A DNA stretch of 64,000 nt, from the NCBI RefSeq assembly GCF_016107285.1, contig NZ_RCVQ01000003.1:310001-374000 (forward strand). The letters are read 5' to 3'. Positions 8,793-18,671 of this stretch are shown piece by piece (position 1 is the stretch's first letter; each line of letters opens with the position of its first letter). The notes beneath the pieces are model-generated. The model worked only from the letters and a program-made list of their open reading frames with translations, ran no database searches and was not told the origin of the DNA. Position numbers and translations under genes: made by a program. This DNA comes from Roseomonas sp. KE0001 (GTDB lineage Bacteria > Pseudomonadota > Alphaproteobacteria > Acetobacterales > Acetobacteraceae).

Positions 8793-10841
8793 TCAGGCGG
8801 TTTCCCAGCCGATGGCGCGCCGCAGGAAGGCATTGCCCAGGGCGGAGAAGGCGGCGACCTCGCCATTGTCCTTGCCATAGCCATGTCCGCCGGCCGCCGG
8901 CTCGTAGAACAGCGCCTCGTAGCCCAGAGACTGGAGCCTGGCCGCCATCTTCCGCGCATGGCCGGGATGGACGCGATCGTCCCGCCGGCTGGTGGCGATC
9001 AGGATCGGCGGATAGGGCCGCCCCGCCACGGCGGCCTGATAGGCCGAGAAGTGGCGCATGAAGGCCCAGTCCTCGGGCCTGTCGGGGTCGCCATACTCGT
9101 CCTTCCAGCTCGCCCCCGCCAGCAACCGCGTGTAGCGGCGCATGTCGATCAGCGGGATGGTGCAGAACAGCGCGCCGAAGCGTTCCGGGTAGCGGGTCAG
9201 CATATTCGCGATGAGCAGGCCGCCATTCGAGCCGCCCTCCGCCGCGATCCGCCCGGGCCGCGTCACGCCGCGCCGCATCAGGTCGGCGGCGACGGCGGCG
9301 AAGTCGTCGTGCGAGAGGATCTTGCCCTGGCGCCGCCCCGCCTCGTGCCAGGCGGTGCCGAACTCGCCGCCGCCCCGGATATTGGCGATGACCGCCGTGC
9401 CGCCCTTGGCCAGCCAGAGCAGGCCGGAGGTGCTGCTGTAGGCGGGCAGCAGCGGGATCTGGAAGCCGCCATAGCCGGTCATGTGGACCGGCGCATCGCC
9501 GCTCCCCCCGCCTTCCTGGTGGCGGGGACCGATCTGCACATAGGGAATGCGCTCGCCATCGGTCGAGACGGCCTCGTGGCGCGAGACGGCCAGGCCGCTG
9601 GCGTCGAAGGCGGGCGAGGATCGCCGCAGCACCGCCGGCGCCGTCAGGCGGATGTCCGTCAGCAGCATCTCGGGCGGCGTGAGCGGGTCCTGCGCCATGA
9701 CCAGCAGCGTGCCGTCGGATTCGTCCTCACGCTCGTCGAGCGGGCGGAGGCCGACCACGCCGATATCCGGCAGGCCGGTGACGGGCGCCGAGGTCCAGCC
9801 CTCCTCGCCGGGCGTGAGGAGGGTGAAGACGGGGCGCAACTCGTCGAGCACGGAGAGCACCAGCCGGCCGGCGCACCAGAAGAAGCCCTGCAGGGCCCGG
9901 CGCGGCGCCGGCGTGAACAGCGTGCGGAAGCGGGCCTCGCCCGCCAGCACCTCCGCCAGCCGCGCGCCCAGTACGGTGTCCGGGGCGTGGGTGACGCCAC
10001 CCACCGTCCAGGGCTTGCGCGGCTGGGCGGCGAGCCAGCCGCGCTGCCAGGACAGGCGCAGGTCGGTCGGCAGGTCGATGCGGCGGGAGCGGCCCTCGCG
10101 GTCGCCGAGATGGATCGCCTGGTCGAAGAAGCCGAGCTGCTCCTGGAAGACCAGGATCTCCCGCCCGTCCTCGCGCTCCACCCCGCCCCAGGCGCCCATG
10201 GACTCCACGCCGGTCTCGAACAGGATGCGGGCCTCGCCCGGCGTCTCGCCCCGGCGCAGCAGGCGGATGCTGCGCGGATAGCCGGAGCGGGTGGAGCTGG
10301 CCGCGTCGAGCGCCAGGGAGACCAGCAGCGTGTCGCGGTCCAGCCAGTCGGCGCCACCCTTGGCTTCCGGCAGGGCGAAGCCGCCTGCCGGGAAGGCGCG
10401 GGTGGCGAGATCGTATTCGCGCAGCACCACGGCGTCGCCGCCGCCGCGCGAGAGGCGCAGCAGGGCGCGGTCATGCGTCCCCGGCAGGGTGCCGGCGCCG
10501 CGCCAGACCCAGTCCTCGCCCTCGGCGGCGGCCAGGGCGTCGAGGTCGAGCAGCACCTCCCAGTCCGGCCGCTCCTGGCGGAAGCTGTCGAGCGTGGTGC
10601 GGCGCCACAGGCCGCGCGGCTGCGCCGCATCCTGCCAGAAGTTGTAGAGATGCGCGCCGCGGCGGGTCACGAAGGGCAGCCGGTCCGGCCGGTCCAGCGC
10701 CGCCTTCACCGCGTCGCGGTCGGCGGCGTAGCGGGCATCGGCGAGGCGGGCGAGGGTGGCCGCGTTCTGCGCCTCCACCCAGGAGAGGGCGCGCTCCCCC
10801 TCGATCTCCTCCAGCCACAGAAAGGGGTCGTCCTCGGTCAT
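8793..10841 (-). CDS. S9 family peptidase (prolyl oligopeptidase type)
   Basis: 682-residue cytosolic serine peptidase with an N-terminal seven-bladed propeller domain and a C-terminal alpha/beta-hydrolase domain. Catalytic Ser538 is in EGGSNGG; Asp is in SRRDDRVHPGHARK and His in AAGGHGYGKD. The IANIRGGGEFG oxyanion segment is also present. No signal peptide is seen. Family members cut short peptides, often after proline; specificity is not shown by sequence. The TerB-like gene lies 45 bp upstream in the same direction and may be cotranscribed. Confidence 0.92.
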   Translation of the reverse strand: MTEDDPFLWLEEIEGERALSWVEAQNAATLARLADARYAADRDAVKAALDRPDRLPFVTRRGAHLYNFWQDAAQPRGLWRRTTLDSFRQERPDWEVLLDLDALAAAEGEDWVWRGAGTLPGTHDRALLRLSRGGGDAVVLREYDLATRAFPAGGFALPEAKGGADWLDRDTLLVSLALDAASSTRSGYPRSIRLLRRGETPGEARILFETGVESMGAWGGVEREDGREILVFQEQLGFFDQAIHLGDREGRSRRIDLPTDLRLSWQRGWLAAQPRKPWTVGGVTHAPDTVLGARLAEVLAGEARFRTLFTPAPRRALQGFFWCAGRLVLSVLDELRPVFTLLTPGEEGWTSAPVTGLPDIGVVGLRPLDEREDESDGTLLVMAQDPLTPPEMLLTDIRLTAPAVLRRSSPAFDASGLAVSRHEAVSTDGERIPYVQIGPRHQEGGGSGDAPVHMTGYGGFQIPLLPAYSSTSGLLWLAKGGTAVIANIRGGGEFGTAWHEAGRRQGKILSHDDFAAVAADLMRRGVTRPGRIAAEGGSNGGLLIANMLTRYPERFGALFCTIPLIDMRRYTRLLAGASWKDEYGDPDRPEDWAFMRHFSAYQAAVAGRPYPPILIATSRRDDRVHPGHARKMAARLQSLGYEALFYEPAAGGHGYGKDNGEVAAFSALGNAFLRRAIGWETA

Positions 10842-10886
10842 GCGGCGGCTCCGTGCCGGAGGGAGAGACTCGGGAGGGAAAGTGGC

Positions 10887-11309
10887 TCAGACGATCTGGT
10901 AGCGGGCCTTGGCCGCCCGCTCGATGGCGCCGGCGATCAGGCGGTCGATATCCAGGCCGATGCGGAAGTCCTGCAGGAAGCGCAACTCCTCCTGAGTGGC
11001 GTCGCCATCCGCCGCCGCCACCTCGCAGGCCAGCAGATAGGCGGTCTCCCGCAGGCGGGGCGGCAGCGTGTCCCGGATCAGGGCGCAGGCGCGGTCCAGG
11101 CCGTCGTTCTGCCGCAGCAGGGTCAGGCAGGACTCCGTCACCGTCTCGATCTCCTCGGGGAGGAATCCGTCGAAGACCGGCAGTTCCCGCACCAGCCGCG
11201 CCATCATGCCCAGCTCGGCATCGGACATCTGCTGGTCGGAGGCGGACATCAGCACCATGGCGCAGACCAGGGCCTCCTGCGCATTGAAGCGGATCTTGGT
11301 GTGCGGCAT
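10887..11309 (-). CDS. TerB-like tellurite resistance family protein
   Basis: 140-residue all-helical protein resembling the TerB/DjlA-N fold. It has the acidic helix-loop pattern ASDQQMSDAELGMMARLV near the N-terminus and the AAADGDATQEELRFLQ segment near the C-terminus, where acidic residues form the metal-binding pocket in known TerB proteins. TerB-domain proteins are linked to tellurite response and metal sensing, but single-domain copies like this one have no established role. It sits between the helicase gene and the S9 peptidase, all on the minus strand. Confidence 0.75.
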   Translation of the reverse strand: MPHTKIRFNAQEALVCAMVLMSASDQQMSDAELGMMARLVRELPVFDGFLPEEIETVTESCLTLLRQNDGLDRACALIRDTLPPRLRETAYLLACEVAAADGDATQEELRFLQDFRIGLDIDRLIAGAIERAAKARYQIV

Positions 11310-11335
11310 CGGTCTCTTCCTTGTTCGGCGAAGGC

Positions 11336-14158
11336 CTAACGCAGGGCGGGCGCCGCTTCAATCGCCCCGGCGGGCCGGCCGCCGAGGAAGGCGGCGGTCT
11401 GCCGGACCGCCTCGGCGAGGCCCAGGCGCTGCGGGGTCACGCCGTCCGGCAGGCCGGCGAGCAGGCGTGAGGGGGTGCGGGGATCGAGCAGCACGAAGAC
11501 GCCCCGGTCGTCGGCGCGGCGGATCAGCCGGCCGAAGGCCTGCCGCAGCCGGTGCCGGGCGATGGCATCGTCATAGGCGGATGGCCGGCCGCCCGAAAGA
11601 TGGATCCGCCGCTCCCGGTGGAGGATGGAGGGGCGCGGCCAGGGCACGCGGTCGAACACCAGCAGGCGCAGCGCGCGGCCCGGCACGTCCACCCCGTCGC
11701 GCAGCGCGTCGGTGCCGAGCAGGCAGGAATCCTCCTCGGCGCGGAAGATGTCGACCAGGGTCGCGCTGTCCATGGCGTCCACATGCTGGGCGTAGAGCGG
11801 GATGCCGGCCTCGGCCAGGGCGGGGGCGAGGCGGGCGTGCACCTCGCGCAGCCGGCGGATGGCGGTGAACAGGCCGAGCGCGCCGCCGCCGGCGGCCAGG
11901 AAGAGCTGCTGCATCGCCGCTGCCACCTGGGCGGGGCTGTCCCGGCTGAGATCCTCGACGATGAAGGCCCGCGTATTGGCGGCATAGTCGAAGGGCGAGG
12001 GCAGGGCGGCGCGGATGGCCGGGTTCGGCAGGTGCTGCACCCCGGTGCGCGCCTCGGCCTCGCGCCAGGCGGCCTCGGGGTCGTGGCGGGCGGCGTCGCG
12101 CAGCGTGGCGGAGGCGATCAGCACGCCATGGGCCGGAGCTGCCACCTGGGTGGCGAAGGGCACGGTGGGGTCCAGCCAGTGGCGGTGCAGGCCGGCATCG
12201 ATGTCGCGCCCCTCGCGCCGGGACAGCGCCAGCCAGTCCACGAAGGTCGGCCGCTGGCCGGGCTCGGCGGGGGCCTCGCGCAGCTGGCGCAGCATGGCGG
12301 TCCAGGCGGTGAGCGGCATCAGGGCGCGCCGCTCGACGCTGCGGATGGCGGTCTCCAGGCGGATGCGGTCGCCGGTCTCCAGCTCCTGGTCCGGGTCCTC
12401 CAGGATCCCGGCGAGCAGCTTCGCCAGGTACTTCAGCGGGTCGCGCAGCGCCTCGAGCGCCGTCTCCAGCGCGGCGGCGGCGCCGGGGAGATCCGCGTGC
12501 AGGGGATGGAGGTCGCATTCGGCGTCATAGAGCGGATCGGCCTCGGCGCTGCGCGCCAGGACCTGGGTGCGGGCGGCGCGCAGGAAGGCCTCGCCGGGCG
12601 CGGCCCCGTCCTCGGCCTCGTCCCAGCGGTCCCACCAGCCGGCGCCGGGCAGGGCGCGCGCGGCATGTTCCACCAGGTCGAGCGGCGGCAGCAAAGCGGG
12701 GTGCTGGGCCAGCATCTCCTCCAGCCGGCGGCGCAGGCCGCGCGCCCGGCTCCGCCCGCCTTCCTGGCCCAGCAGCCAGCGGCGCAACTCGGCCATCTCG
12801 GCGCCGCAGAGGGCGGCGGAGAAGGCCCCGTCGGCGGCATCGAAGAGATGGTGCCCCTCGTCGAAGACATAGCGCAGCGCCGGCCCGTCCTCGCCGCCGC
12901 CCAGCGCCGCCTGGACCATCACCAGGGCGTGGTTGGCCACGACCAGGTGCGCCCCGGCGGCGCGGCGGATCGAGTGCTCGACATAACACCGCTTCCAGTG
13001 CGGGCAGGCGGAATGGATGCACTCGCCGCGGCGGTCGGCCAGGAGCGAGATGCTGCCGGGCGGAAACAGCTCGACCAGCCAGCCGGGAAAGTCGCCGCCC
13101 AGCAGGTCGCCGTCCCGCGTGGCCAGGGCCCAGCGCGCCACCAGGGCGAGGGCGGTGAGGCGGCCCGGCATGGCGCCGCTCACCGCCTCGTCGTAGTTCA
13201 GCAGGCAGAGGTAGTTCTCGCGCCCCTTGCGGATCACCACCTTGCGGCGCCGCTCCTCGGGTTCCGGATAGAGGCGGGCCAGCTCCTGGTCGAGCTGGCG
13301 CTGCAGGTTGCGGGTATAGGTAGCGATCCAGACCGGAGCGCCGTTCCGCTCGGCCCAGAGGCTGGCCGGCGCCACATAGCCCAGCGTCTTGCCGGTGCCG
13401 GTTCCCGCCTCGGCCAGCACCAGGCGGGGCTCGCCGGCCAGCTCCCGCGGGGTGAAGGCAAGGCTGGCGGCGGAGGCGAAGTCCGCCTGGGAGGGGCGCT
13501 GCTCGGCACCTTCGCCGAGGATCTCGGCCAGGCGGGCGCGCGCCTCGGCCGGCGCCACCGGATGGCTGGCGGGCGGCGGCGGCGGGCCGGCATCCTCCCA
13601 TTCGGCGAGCTGGCGCCAGACCTTCAGGGCATCGGCCGAGGGGCGGGCGGCGGGCTGGCCCAGCGCCGCCAGCACGGAGTCCGCCCATGGCCAGTCATTC
13701 GCCTGCCGCAGCCGCGCCGCCAGCATCGCCGCGTCGCGGTTCAGCGGCGCGTGGCGCGCGCGGGCCAGGCGGCGCAGCAGCTCGGCGGCGATCTCCGGCA
13801 GCAGCGCGGCGGCGGCTTCCGCATCCCCGGGCGCCGGCAGGTCGAGGGCGAGGGCCAGGCCGCGCGGCGTGGGCGGCGCCGGTTGGGCCGGCAGGCAGAA
13901 GGCGAAAAGCTCCAGCAGGTCGCAGGCGCCGGGCAGGCCGGACAGGCCGAGCCGCCGTGCCGTGGCCGGGGCATGGACCAGGATGGGCGGGCCGAACTCG
14001 CGCAGCAGCTCCGGCAACTCGGCCGGGCGCGGGGTGAACAATTCGCCATCAGGGGTGAGCAGCGCGGCGCTGCCGGGCGCCGGGGCGACCAGGGCCGGGC
14101 CGCTCGGCAGCACCAGGCGGGGGGGCAGGGCGTCGTTCCGGCCCTTGGTGGCAGTCAC
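11336..14158 (-). CDS. ATP-dependent DNA helicase, DinG/YoaA (XPD-like) family
   Basis: About 940 residues. The N-terminal ~200 residues are Ala/Leu-rich with no recognised domain. The helicase core follows: Walker A AEAGTGTGKT, then four cysteines of a probable 4Fe-4S cluster (NYLCLLNY and the GECIHSACPHWKRCYVEH group), DEAH-like box FDEGHH, and the C-terminal motifs LGTDALRDGVDVPG and RQAFGRLIRR. These place it with the 5'-3' superfamily 2 Fe-S helicases used in replication and repair. The start is uncertain: GTG at 14158 is chosen because the homologous-looking sequence begins there, but it lacks a clear ribosome-binding site. It is divergent from lysS. Confidence 0.86.
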   Translation of the reverse strand: MTATKGRNDALPPRLVLPSGPALVAPAPGSAALLTPDGELFTPRPAELPELLREFGPPILVHAPATARRLGLSGLPGACDLLELFAFCLPAQPAPPTPRGLALALDLPAPGDAEAAAALLPEIAAELLRRLARARHAPLNRDAAMLAARLRQANDWPWADSVLAALGQPAARPSADALKVWRQLAEWEDAGPPPPPASHPVAPAEARARLAEILGEGAEQRPSQADFASAASLAFTPRELAGEPRLVLAEAGTGTGKTLGYVAPASLWAERNGAPVWIATYTRNLQRQLDQELARLYPEPEERRRKVVIRKGRENYLCLLNYDEAVSGAMPGRLTALALVARWALATRDGDLLGGDFPGWLVELFPPGSISLLADRRGECIHSACPHWKRCYVEHSIRRAAGAHLVVANHALVMVQAALGGGEDGPALRYVFDEGHHLFDAADGAFSAALCGAEMAELRRWLLGQEGGRSRARGLRRRLEEMLAQHPALLPPLDLVEHAARALPGAGWWDRWDEAEDGAAPGEAFLRAARTQVLARSAEADPLYDAECDLHPLHADLPGAAAALETALEALRDPLKYLAKLLAGILEDPDQELETGDRIRLETAIRSVERRALMPLTAWTAMLRQLREAPAEPGQRPTFVDWLALSRREGRDIDAGLHRHWLDPTVPFATQVAAPAHGVLIASATLRDAARHDPEAAWREAEARTGVQHLPNPAIRAALPSPFDYAANTRAFIVEDLSRDSPAQVAAAMQQLFLAAGGGALGLFTAIRRLREVHARLAPALAEAGIPLYAQHVDAMDSATLVDIFRAEEDSCLLGTDALRDGVDVPGRALRLLVFDRVPWPRPSILHRERRIHLSGGRPSAYDDAIARHRLRQAFGRLIRRADDRGVFVLLDPRTPSRLLAGLPDGVTPQRLGLAEAVRQTAAFLGGRPAGAIEAAPALR

Positions 14159-14299
14159 CGGAGGAGAGTAGGGGCAAAGCACGAACGAAGCCAGCCGCCA
14201 GCGGGGTTTTTCCAATCGTGATGGCCGCGCGGGGTGGCTTTGGCCGCCCTGCCGACTGGGCGCGTTGACCGCGGCACGCGGCGCTGGCATGGGGCGGGA

Positions 14300-15946
14300 A
14301 TGACCGCCGATCCATCGCTCCGCACCGTCAAGGCCTGGCCCTTCGAGGAAGCCGCCAAGGTCGCCGATCGCCTCGCCGCGTCCGGCAAGAAAACGGCGCT
14401 GTTCGAGACCGGCTACGGCCCTTCCGGCCTGCCGCATATCGGCACCTTCGGCGAGGTGGCGCGCACTTCCTGGGTGCGCAATGCCTTCACCCGCCTGACC
14501 GGCCTGCCGTCCCGCCTGCTGGCCTTCTCGGACGACATGGACGGGCTGCGCAAGGTGCCGGACAACGTGCCGAACGGCGATGTGCTGCGGCAGCATCTCG
14601 GCAAGTCGCTGACCGCCATCCCCGACCCCTTCGGCACGCATGAGAGCTTCGGGCACCACAACAACGCCCGGCTGCGCGCCTTCCTGGACGCCTTCGGCTT
14701 CGAGTACGAGTTCGCCTCGGCCACCGACTACTACCGCTCGGGCCGGTTCGACGCGGCGCTGCTGCGGATGCTGGAGGCGCATGAGGAGGTGCGGCAGGTG
14801 ATCCTGCCGACGCTGGGGCCGGACCGCCGCGCCACCTATTCGCCCTTCCTGCCGGTGCATCCGCGGACGGGGGTGGTGATGCAGGTGCCGGTGGAGGAGA
14901 CACGGCCCCAGGACGGGACCATCGTCTGGCGTGACCCGGAGAGCGGCGAGCGCTTCGAGACGCCGGTGACCGGCGGCCATGTGAAGGCGCAGTGGAAGGC
15001 CGACTGGGCGATGCGCTGGTTCGCCCTCGGCGTCGATTACGAGATGTCGGGCAAGGACCTGATCGACAGCGTCCGCCTCTCCTCGGCGATCTGCCGGGTG
15101 CTGGGGGCCGAGCCGCCGGTCAGCATGACCTACGAGCTGTTCCTCGACGCCAATGGCCAGAAGATCAGCAAGTCCAAGGGCAACGGGCTGACGATCGAGG
15201 AATGGCTGCGCTACGCCCCCCCCGAGAGCCTGGCCTACTTCATGTACCAGCAGCCGGGCCGGGCGAAGCGGTTGCATTTCGACGTCATCCCCCGCGCCAC
15301 GGACGAGTACCTGCAGCAGCGGGAGCGGCTGCGCGCCAGCCAGGACCCGGCCAATCCGGACTGGCACATCCATGGCGGCGAGGTGCCGAACACGCCGGAA
15401 CCCCCGCTGACCTTCGGCATGCTGCTGAACCTCGCCACGGTGGCCGCCGCCGACACGCCGGAGCGGTTGTGGAAGTTCGTGCGCAACTACGCCCCCGGCG
15501 CCACGCCGGAGACGCAGCCGCTGCTGGGCCAGCTGGTCGAGTATGCCGTGGCCTATGCGCGCGACTTCGTGCTGCCCGGGCTCACGCCGCGCGCGCCGAC
15601 CGCGGAGGAGCGGCCCTGCTTCCAGGCGCTGATCGACCTGCTGCGCGCGCACCGGCAGGAGATCGAGGCGCTGCCGCCCGGCCTGCCGCAGGCCGAGCGC
15701 ATCCAGGTCGACGTCTATGACGCCGGCCGGCGCGAGCCCTTCATCCAGAAGATGAAGGACGGCTCGAACGGCGTCTCACGCGGCTGGTTCAACGCACTGT
15801 ACCAGGTATTGGTGGGCGCCGATCAGGGGCCGCGCTTCGGCAGCCTCGCCGCCGCCTATGGGGTGCCGGAGACCATCCGCCTGATCGAGGAGGCGCTGGC
15901 CCGACCACCGCGGGAGGCGGTCGCGGCGGAGACGGCACGGGCGTGA
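14300..15946 (+). CDS. lysS: Lysine--tRNA ligase, class I
   Basis: 548-residue class I lysyl-tRNA synthetase, the archaeal-type enzyme that replaces class II LysRS in many alphaproteobacteria. The HIGH-like motif is in [12 protein letters not shown] and the KMSKS motif in [10 protein letters not shown]. The metal-loop and anticodon-binding helical C-terminus are full length. GGGCGGGA precedes ATG 14300; an in-frame ATG at 14234 would add 22 unrelated residues. Its stop overlaps the GTG of the mprF-like gene, so charging enzyme and a potential consumer of Lys-tRNA are coupled in translation. Confidence 0.95.
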   Translation: MTADPSLRTVKAWPFEEAAKVADRLAASGKKTALFETGYGPSGLPHIGTFGEVARTSWVRNAFTRLTGLPSRLLAFSDDMDGLRKVPDNVPNGDVLRQHLGKSLTAIPDPFGTHESFGHHNNARLRAFLDAFGFEYEFASATDYYRSGRFDAALLRMLEAHEEVRQVILPTLGPDRRATYSPFLPVHPRTGVVMQVPVEETRPQDGTIVWRDPESGERFETPVTGGHVKAQWKADWAMRWFALGVDYEMSGKDLIDSVRLSSAICRVLGAEPPVSMTYELFLDANGQKISKSKGNGLTIEEWLRYAPPESLAYFMYQQPGRAKRLHFDVIPRATDEYLQQRERLRASQDPANPDWHIHGGEVPNTPEPPLTFGMLLNLATVAAADTPERLWKFVRNYAPGATPETQPLLGQLVEYAVAYARDFVLPGLTPRAPTAEERPCFQALIDLLRAHRQEIEALPPGLPQAERIQVDVYDAGRREPFIQKMKDGSNGVSRGWFNALYQVLVGADQGPRFGSLAAAYGVPETIRLIEEALARPPREAVAAETARA

Positions 15947-17877
15947 GCCGGGCAATCGGCCTGCTGCGCCGGCACGGGCCGACGGTCTTCGGCCTCGCCC
16001 TGCTGGTCGGCGCCCTCTATGTGGTGCAGCGGGAGTTCCGCGACCTCTCCATGGCGGATGTCCGCGCCGCCCTGGACGCCATCCCGGGCCGGCAGCTCTG
16101 GGTGGCGGCGGGCTGGACGCTGCTCGCCTATGCGGTGCTGACGATCTACGACCGCCTCGGCTCGGTCTATGCCGGCAAGCCCGTCAGCTACGCGCGCAGT
16201 TCGCTGGCCTCCTTCTGCGCCTATACCCTGGCGCACAACCTCGGTTTCGCCGCCGTCTCCGGCGCGGCGGTGCGCTACCGCTTCTACGCGGCATGGGGAC
16301 TGACCCCGGGCGAGATCGCCAAGGTCATCGCCTTCACCAGCCTGACCTTCGGCCTGGGCGGCATGGCGCTGGGCGGCATGGTGCTGATCTGGGAGCCGGA
16401 GGTGGTGCCATGGATCGCCGAGAACCTGCCGCACTGGGCGATGCAGACCGTCGGCGTGGCGCTGCTCGGCGTGGTCGCGACCTATATCCTGCTCTCCCGC
16501 CTGCTGCCGCATTTCACCGTCTTCGGCCACCGCATCGACCTGCCCGGCTTCCGCATGGCCTGCGCCCAGACCCTGCTGGCCGGCGTGGATGTCGCGGTGA
16601 CGGCGATGATCTTCTACGTTCTGCTGCCCGAGGCGCCGGGGCTGAGCTTCGCGCGGTTCCTCGGCATCTACCTCGCCGCCTACACGGCGGGGCTCGCGGC
16701 CAATGTGCCCGGCGGCCTCGGTGTCTTCGACACGGCGGTGCTGGTCGGGCTCGCGCCCTATGTGCCGGCGCCGCAGGTCATCGGCGCCCTGCTGATCTTC
16801 CGCTTCTTCTACTACATCATCCCGCTCTTCCTGGCGGGCATCCTGTTCGCCGGCTTCGAGATCGGTCAGCGCCGCCACCTGCTGAGCGGATTCGGCGCCG
16901 AGGCCCGCGTGACGGATGCGCTGGAAGGCCCGGTGCTGGCCGGGCTCTCGGGCCTGGCCGGGGGCGTGCTGCTGTTCATCGGCGCCCTGCCGGCGCGCGG
17001 CTCGCAACTGGCCGTCTGGGCCGGCGACTGGGCCGCGCTGGCCAGCCAGTTCGCCGCCTCGCTGATCGGCTCGCTGCTGCTGGTGGTCGCCTATGGCATG
17101 GTGCGGCGACTGAGGATCGGCTGGATCGGCGGCATCGTGCTGCTGCTGCTCGGCTGCTTCATCACCCTGCTGCGCGGCGAGCCATGGTGGATCTCCGGCG
17201 GCTTCGCCGTGCTGGGTGGCCTGCTGGCCTGCTTCAGCACCGCCTTCTACCGCGACGCCCGCCTGACCGGCGAGCCGCTGGCCCGCGGCACGCTGCTGCC
17301 CCTGACCGCCAGCGCGGCCGCCGCCCTGGTGCTGGCGCGCATCGCCTGGGAAGGGCCGGTGTCGCACGAGCCCTGGTGGGAAGTGCCCTTCTCGGACGAG
17401 GCGCCACACACCCTGCGCTTCGCCGTCGGTCTCTGCGGCGTGCTGCTGCTGGCGGCGGCGGCGCGGCTGTTGCGGCCGGCGCGGATCCGCGCGCCCTCCT
17501 ACGACATGGCGACGCGGGCGCGGCTGGCCGCGCTCGGGGCCCGCGTGCCGGCGGAGGGTGATGGCGCCCTTTTCGTCGAGGGCGGGCGCGGCGCCGGCTT
17601 CGCCTTCGTCCGGCGTGAGCAGGTCTGGATCGGCATCGGCGACCCGGCCGGCGATGCCTCGGCCCGCATCACCGCCATCTGGCGCTTCCGCGACCTCTGC
17701 GACCGCAACGGCGTGGCCCATGCCTTCTGGCAGGTCGGGCCGGAACTGCTGCGGGCCTATGAGGATACCGGCCTGGCGGCGCTGCCGCTGGGGCAGGACC
17801 GCTACCTCGTATGCCCGGCGGAGAGCGACCCGGAGCTGGTGCTGAAGGCGCTGGGGCGGGAGGCGCCGCCGCGCTGA
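15943..17877 (+). CDS. MprF-like membrane protein with truncated C-terminal synthase domain
   Basis: 644 residues; MprF lysyl-phosphatidylglycerol synthases are usually about 840-870. Residues 1-~510 form a polytopic membrane region with the LPG-synthase flippase-type core (motif [12 protein letters not shown] and FRFFYYIIP). The remaining ~130 residues start the cytosolic DUF2156 aminoacyl-transferase domain ([16 protein letters not shown], then [15 protein letters not shown]) but stop after DRYLVCPAE, so the second GNAT-like half, which carries most catalytic residues in known MprF, is absent. No continuation is seen in any frame in the 22 bp before the next gene. Start is GTG at 15943, overlapping the lysS stop. 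A flippase-only role or a different lipid modification is possible. Confidence 0.82.
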   Translation: MSRAIGLLRRHGPTVFGLALLVGALYVVQREFRDLSMADVRAALDAIPGRQLWVAAGWTLLAYAVLTIYDRLGSVYAGKPVSYARSSLASFCAYTLAHNLGFAAVSGAAVRYRFYAAWGLTPGEIAKVIAFTSLTFGLGGMALGGMVLIWEPEVVPWIAENLPHWAMQTVGVALLGVVATYILLSRLLPHFTVFGHRIDLPGFRMACAQTLLAGVDVAVTAMIFYVLLPEAPGLSFARFLGIYLAAYTAGLAANVPGGLGVFDTAVLVGLAPYVPAPQVIGALLIFRFFYYIIPLFLAGILFAGFEIGQRRHLLSGFGAEARVTDALEGPVLAGLSGLAGGVLLFIGALPARGSQLAVWAGDWAALASQFAASLIGSLLLVVAYGMVRRLRIGWIGGIVLLLLGCFITLLRGEPWWISGGFAVLGGLLACFSTAFYRDARLTGEPLARGTLLPLTASAAAALVLARIAWEGPVSHEPWWEVPFSDEAPHTLRFAVGLCGVLLLAAAARLLRPARIRAPSYDMATRARLAALGARVPAEGDGALFVEGGRGAGFAFVRREQVWIGIGDPAGDASARITAIWRFRDLCDRNGVAHAFWQVGPELLRAYEDTGLAALPLGQDRYLVCPAESDPELVLKALGREAPPR

Positions 17878-17899
17878 AGCGGATCGCCCATCGGGCCGC

Positions 17900-18550
17900 C
17901 TATTGGCTCGCCCAGAGGATGCGGTGCATCCAGGCCAGCTCGGCGAGGTCGAAATTGTAGTTGGGATGCGCCGGGTTGAGGCTGGCCAGCTCCACGCGGC
18001 GGGCGGATTGCCGCACCAGCTGCTTGGCCATCACCTCGCCCTTCTGGGTGCGCACCACCACGCGGTCGCCCCGCCGCACCGGCGAATTGGGCGAGACGAT
18101 GACGATGTCGCCATCGCGGAACACCGGCTCCATGCTCTCGCCCGAGATTTCCAGCGCATAGGCATTGGGGTCGGAAAGTTCCGGCGTGCTGATCTCGTCC
18201 CAGGAACCGCCGACCGGGTAGCCGCCATCACCGAAGTAGCCGTCGCCGCCCGCCTGGGCCAGGCCGATCAGCGGGATGCGCCGCCCCGCCGCGCCGCTGC
18301 GGGCGCCGGACTGCAGGGCCGGGGTCCCGGTGACCAGGGAGGCGAAGCTGTCCATGTCGGTGCCGGTGGCCAGGAGGATCTTGGCGATGCTCTCCGTCGA
18401 GGGCCAGCGCGCCCGCCCGTCGGCGCCGAGGCGCTTGGAGGGATTGAAGGCGGTCGGGTCCAGCCCGGCCTTGCGGGCCAGGCCCGAAGGGGAGAGACCG
18501 TGCTCCGCGGCCAGGGCATCGACCGCCCGCCAGATGTCGTCATGACGCAT
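17900..18550 (-). CDS. S24 family transcriptional regulator, LexA/CI-like
   Basis: 216-residue two-domain repressor. The N-terminal ~75 residues contain a helix-turn-helix (SPSGLARKAGLDPTAFNPSKR). The C-terminal half is an S24 peptidase domain with Ser139 in GESMEP and Lys176 in EVMAKQL; the spacing of 37 residues equals that of LexA Ser119/Lys156. An Ala100-Gly101 pair 38-39 residues before the Ser is a candidate self-cleavage site. Similar regulators with the PSTESIAKIL segment occur widely in alphaproteobacteria, so this may be a chromosomal regulator rather than a phage CI. It is transcribed away from the phage-like cassette, with a palindromic operator candidate between. No ribosome-binding site is seen. 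Confidence 0.85.
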   Translation of the reverse strand: MRHDDIWRAVDALAAEHGLSPSGLARKAGLDPTAFNPSKRLGADGRARWPSTESIAKILLATGTDMDSFASLVTGTPALQSGARSGAAGRRIPLIGLAQAGGDGYFGDGGYPVGGSWDEISTPELSDPNAYALEISGESMEPVFRDGDIVIVSPNSPVRRGDRVVVRTQKGEVMAKQLVRQSARRVELASLNPAHPNYNFDLAELAWMHRILWASQ

Positions 18551-18556
18551 GGGCGG

Positions 18557-18585
18557 AATATCCTAGGCTTCCGGTCTGATTGCAA
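18557..18585 (-). promoter_or_regulatory. Promoter candidate for the S24 regulator
   Basis: On the minus strand, TTGCAA (18585-18580), 17-base spacer, GATATT (18562-18557). The expected start of transcription is at or next to 18550, the A of the start codon, which fits a leaderless message and the absence of a Shine-Dalgarno sequence. Confidence 0.5.
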
Positions 18586-18601
18586 TAGGAACATCATCAC
18601 A

Positions 18602-18621
18602 AATAGGTGTTGACACCTATT
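18602..18621. promoter_or_regulatory. Palindromic operator candidate
   Basis: AATAGGTGT, two bases, ACACCTATT: a perfect 9+9 inverted repeat in the intergenic region between the S24 regulator and the phage-like cassette. Its right half overlaps a TTGACA box. A further AATAGG lies at 18584-18589 and another at 19529-19534 upstream of the second cassette promoter. Confidence 0.7.
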
Positions 18622-18638
18622 AAGAGAATCGCAATGGT
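18610..18638 (+). promoter_or_regulatory. Promoter candidate for the first cassette genes
   Basis: A perfect -35 TTGACA (18610-18615) inside the palindrome, 17-base spacer and AATGGT (18633-18638). The -10 is poor but keeps the A at position 2 and T at position 6. A repressor on the palindrome would cover the -35. Confidence 0.4.
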
Positions 18639-18671
18639 TGGGCGGTATTCAACTATTTGGCGAGAACGCTC

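Noticed and set aside
15943-17900. Frameshift as the cause of the short MprF-like protein
   Set aside because: Only 22 bp separate its stop from the next gene and no frame there resembles the missing domain half, so a simple frameshift is not supported.
17900-18550. Calling the S24 regulator LexA
   Set aside because: The N-terminal DNA-binding part does not match LexA's winged helix, and similar S24 regulators occur alongside true lexA in alphaproteobacteria.
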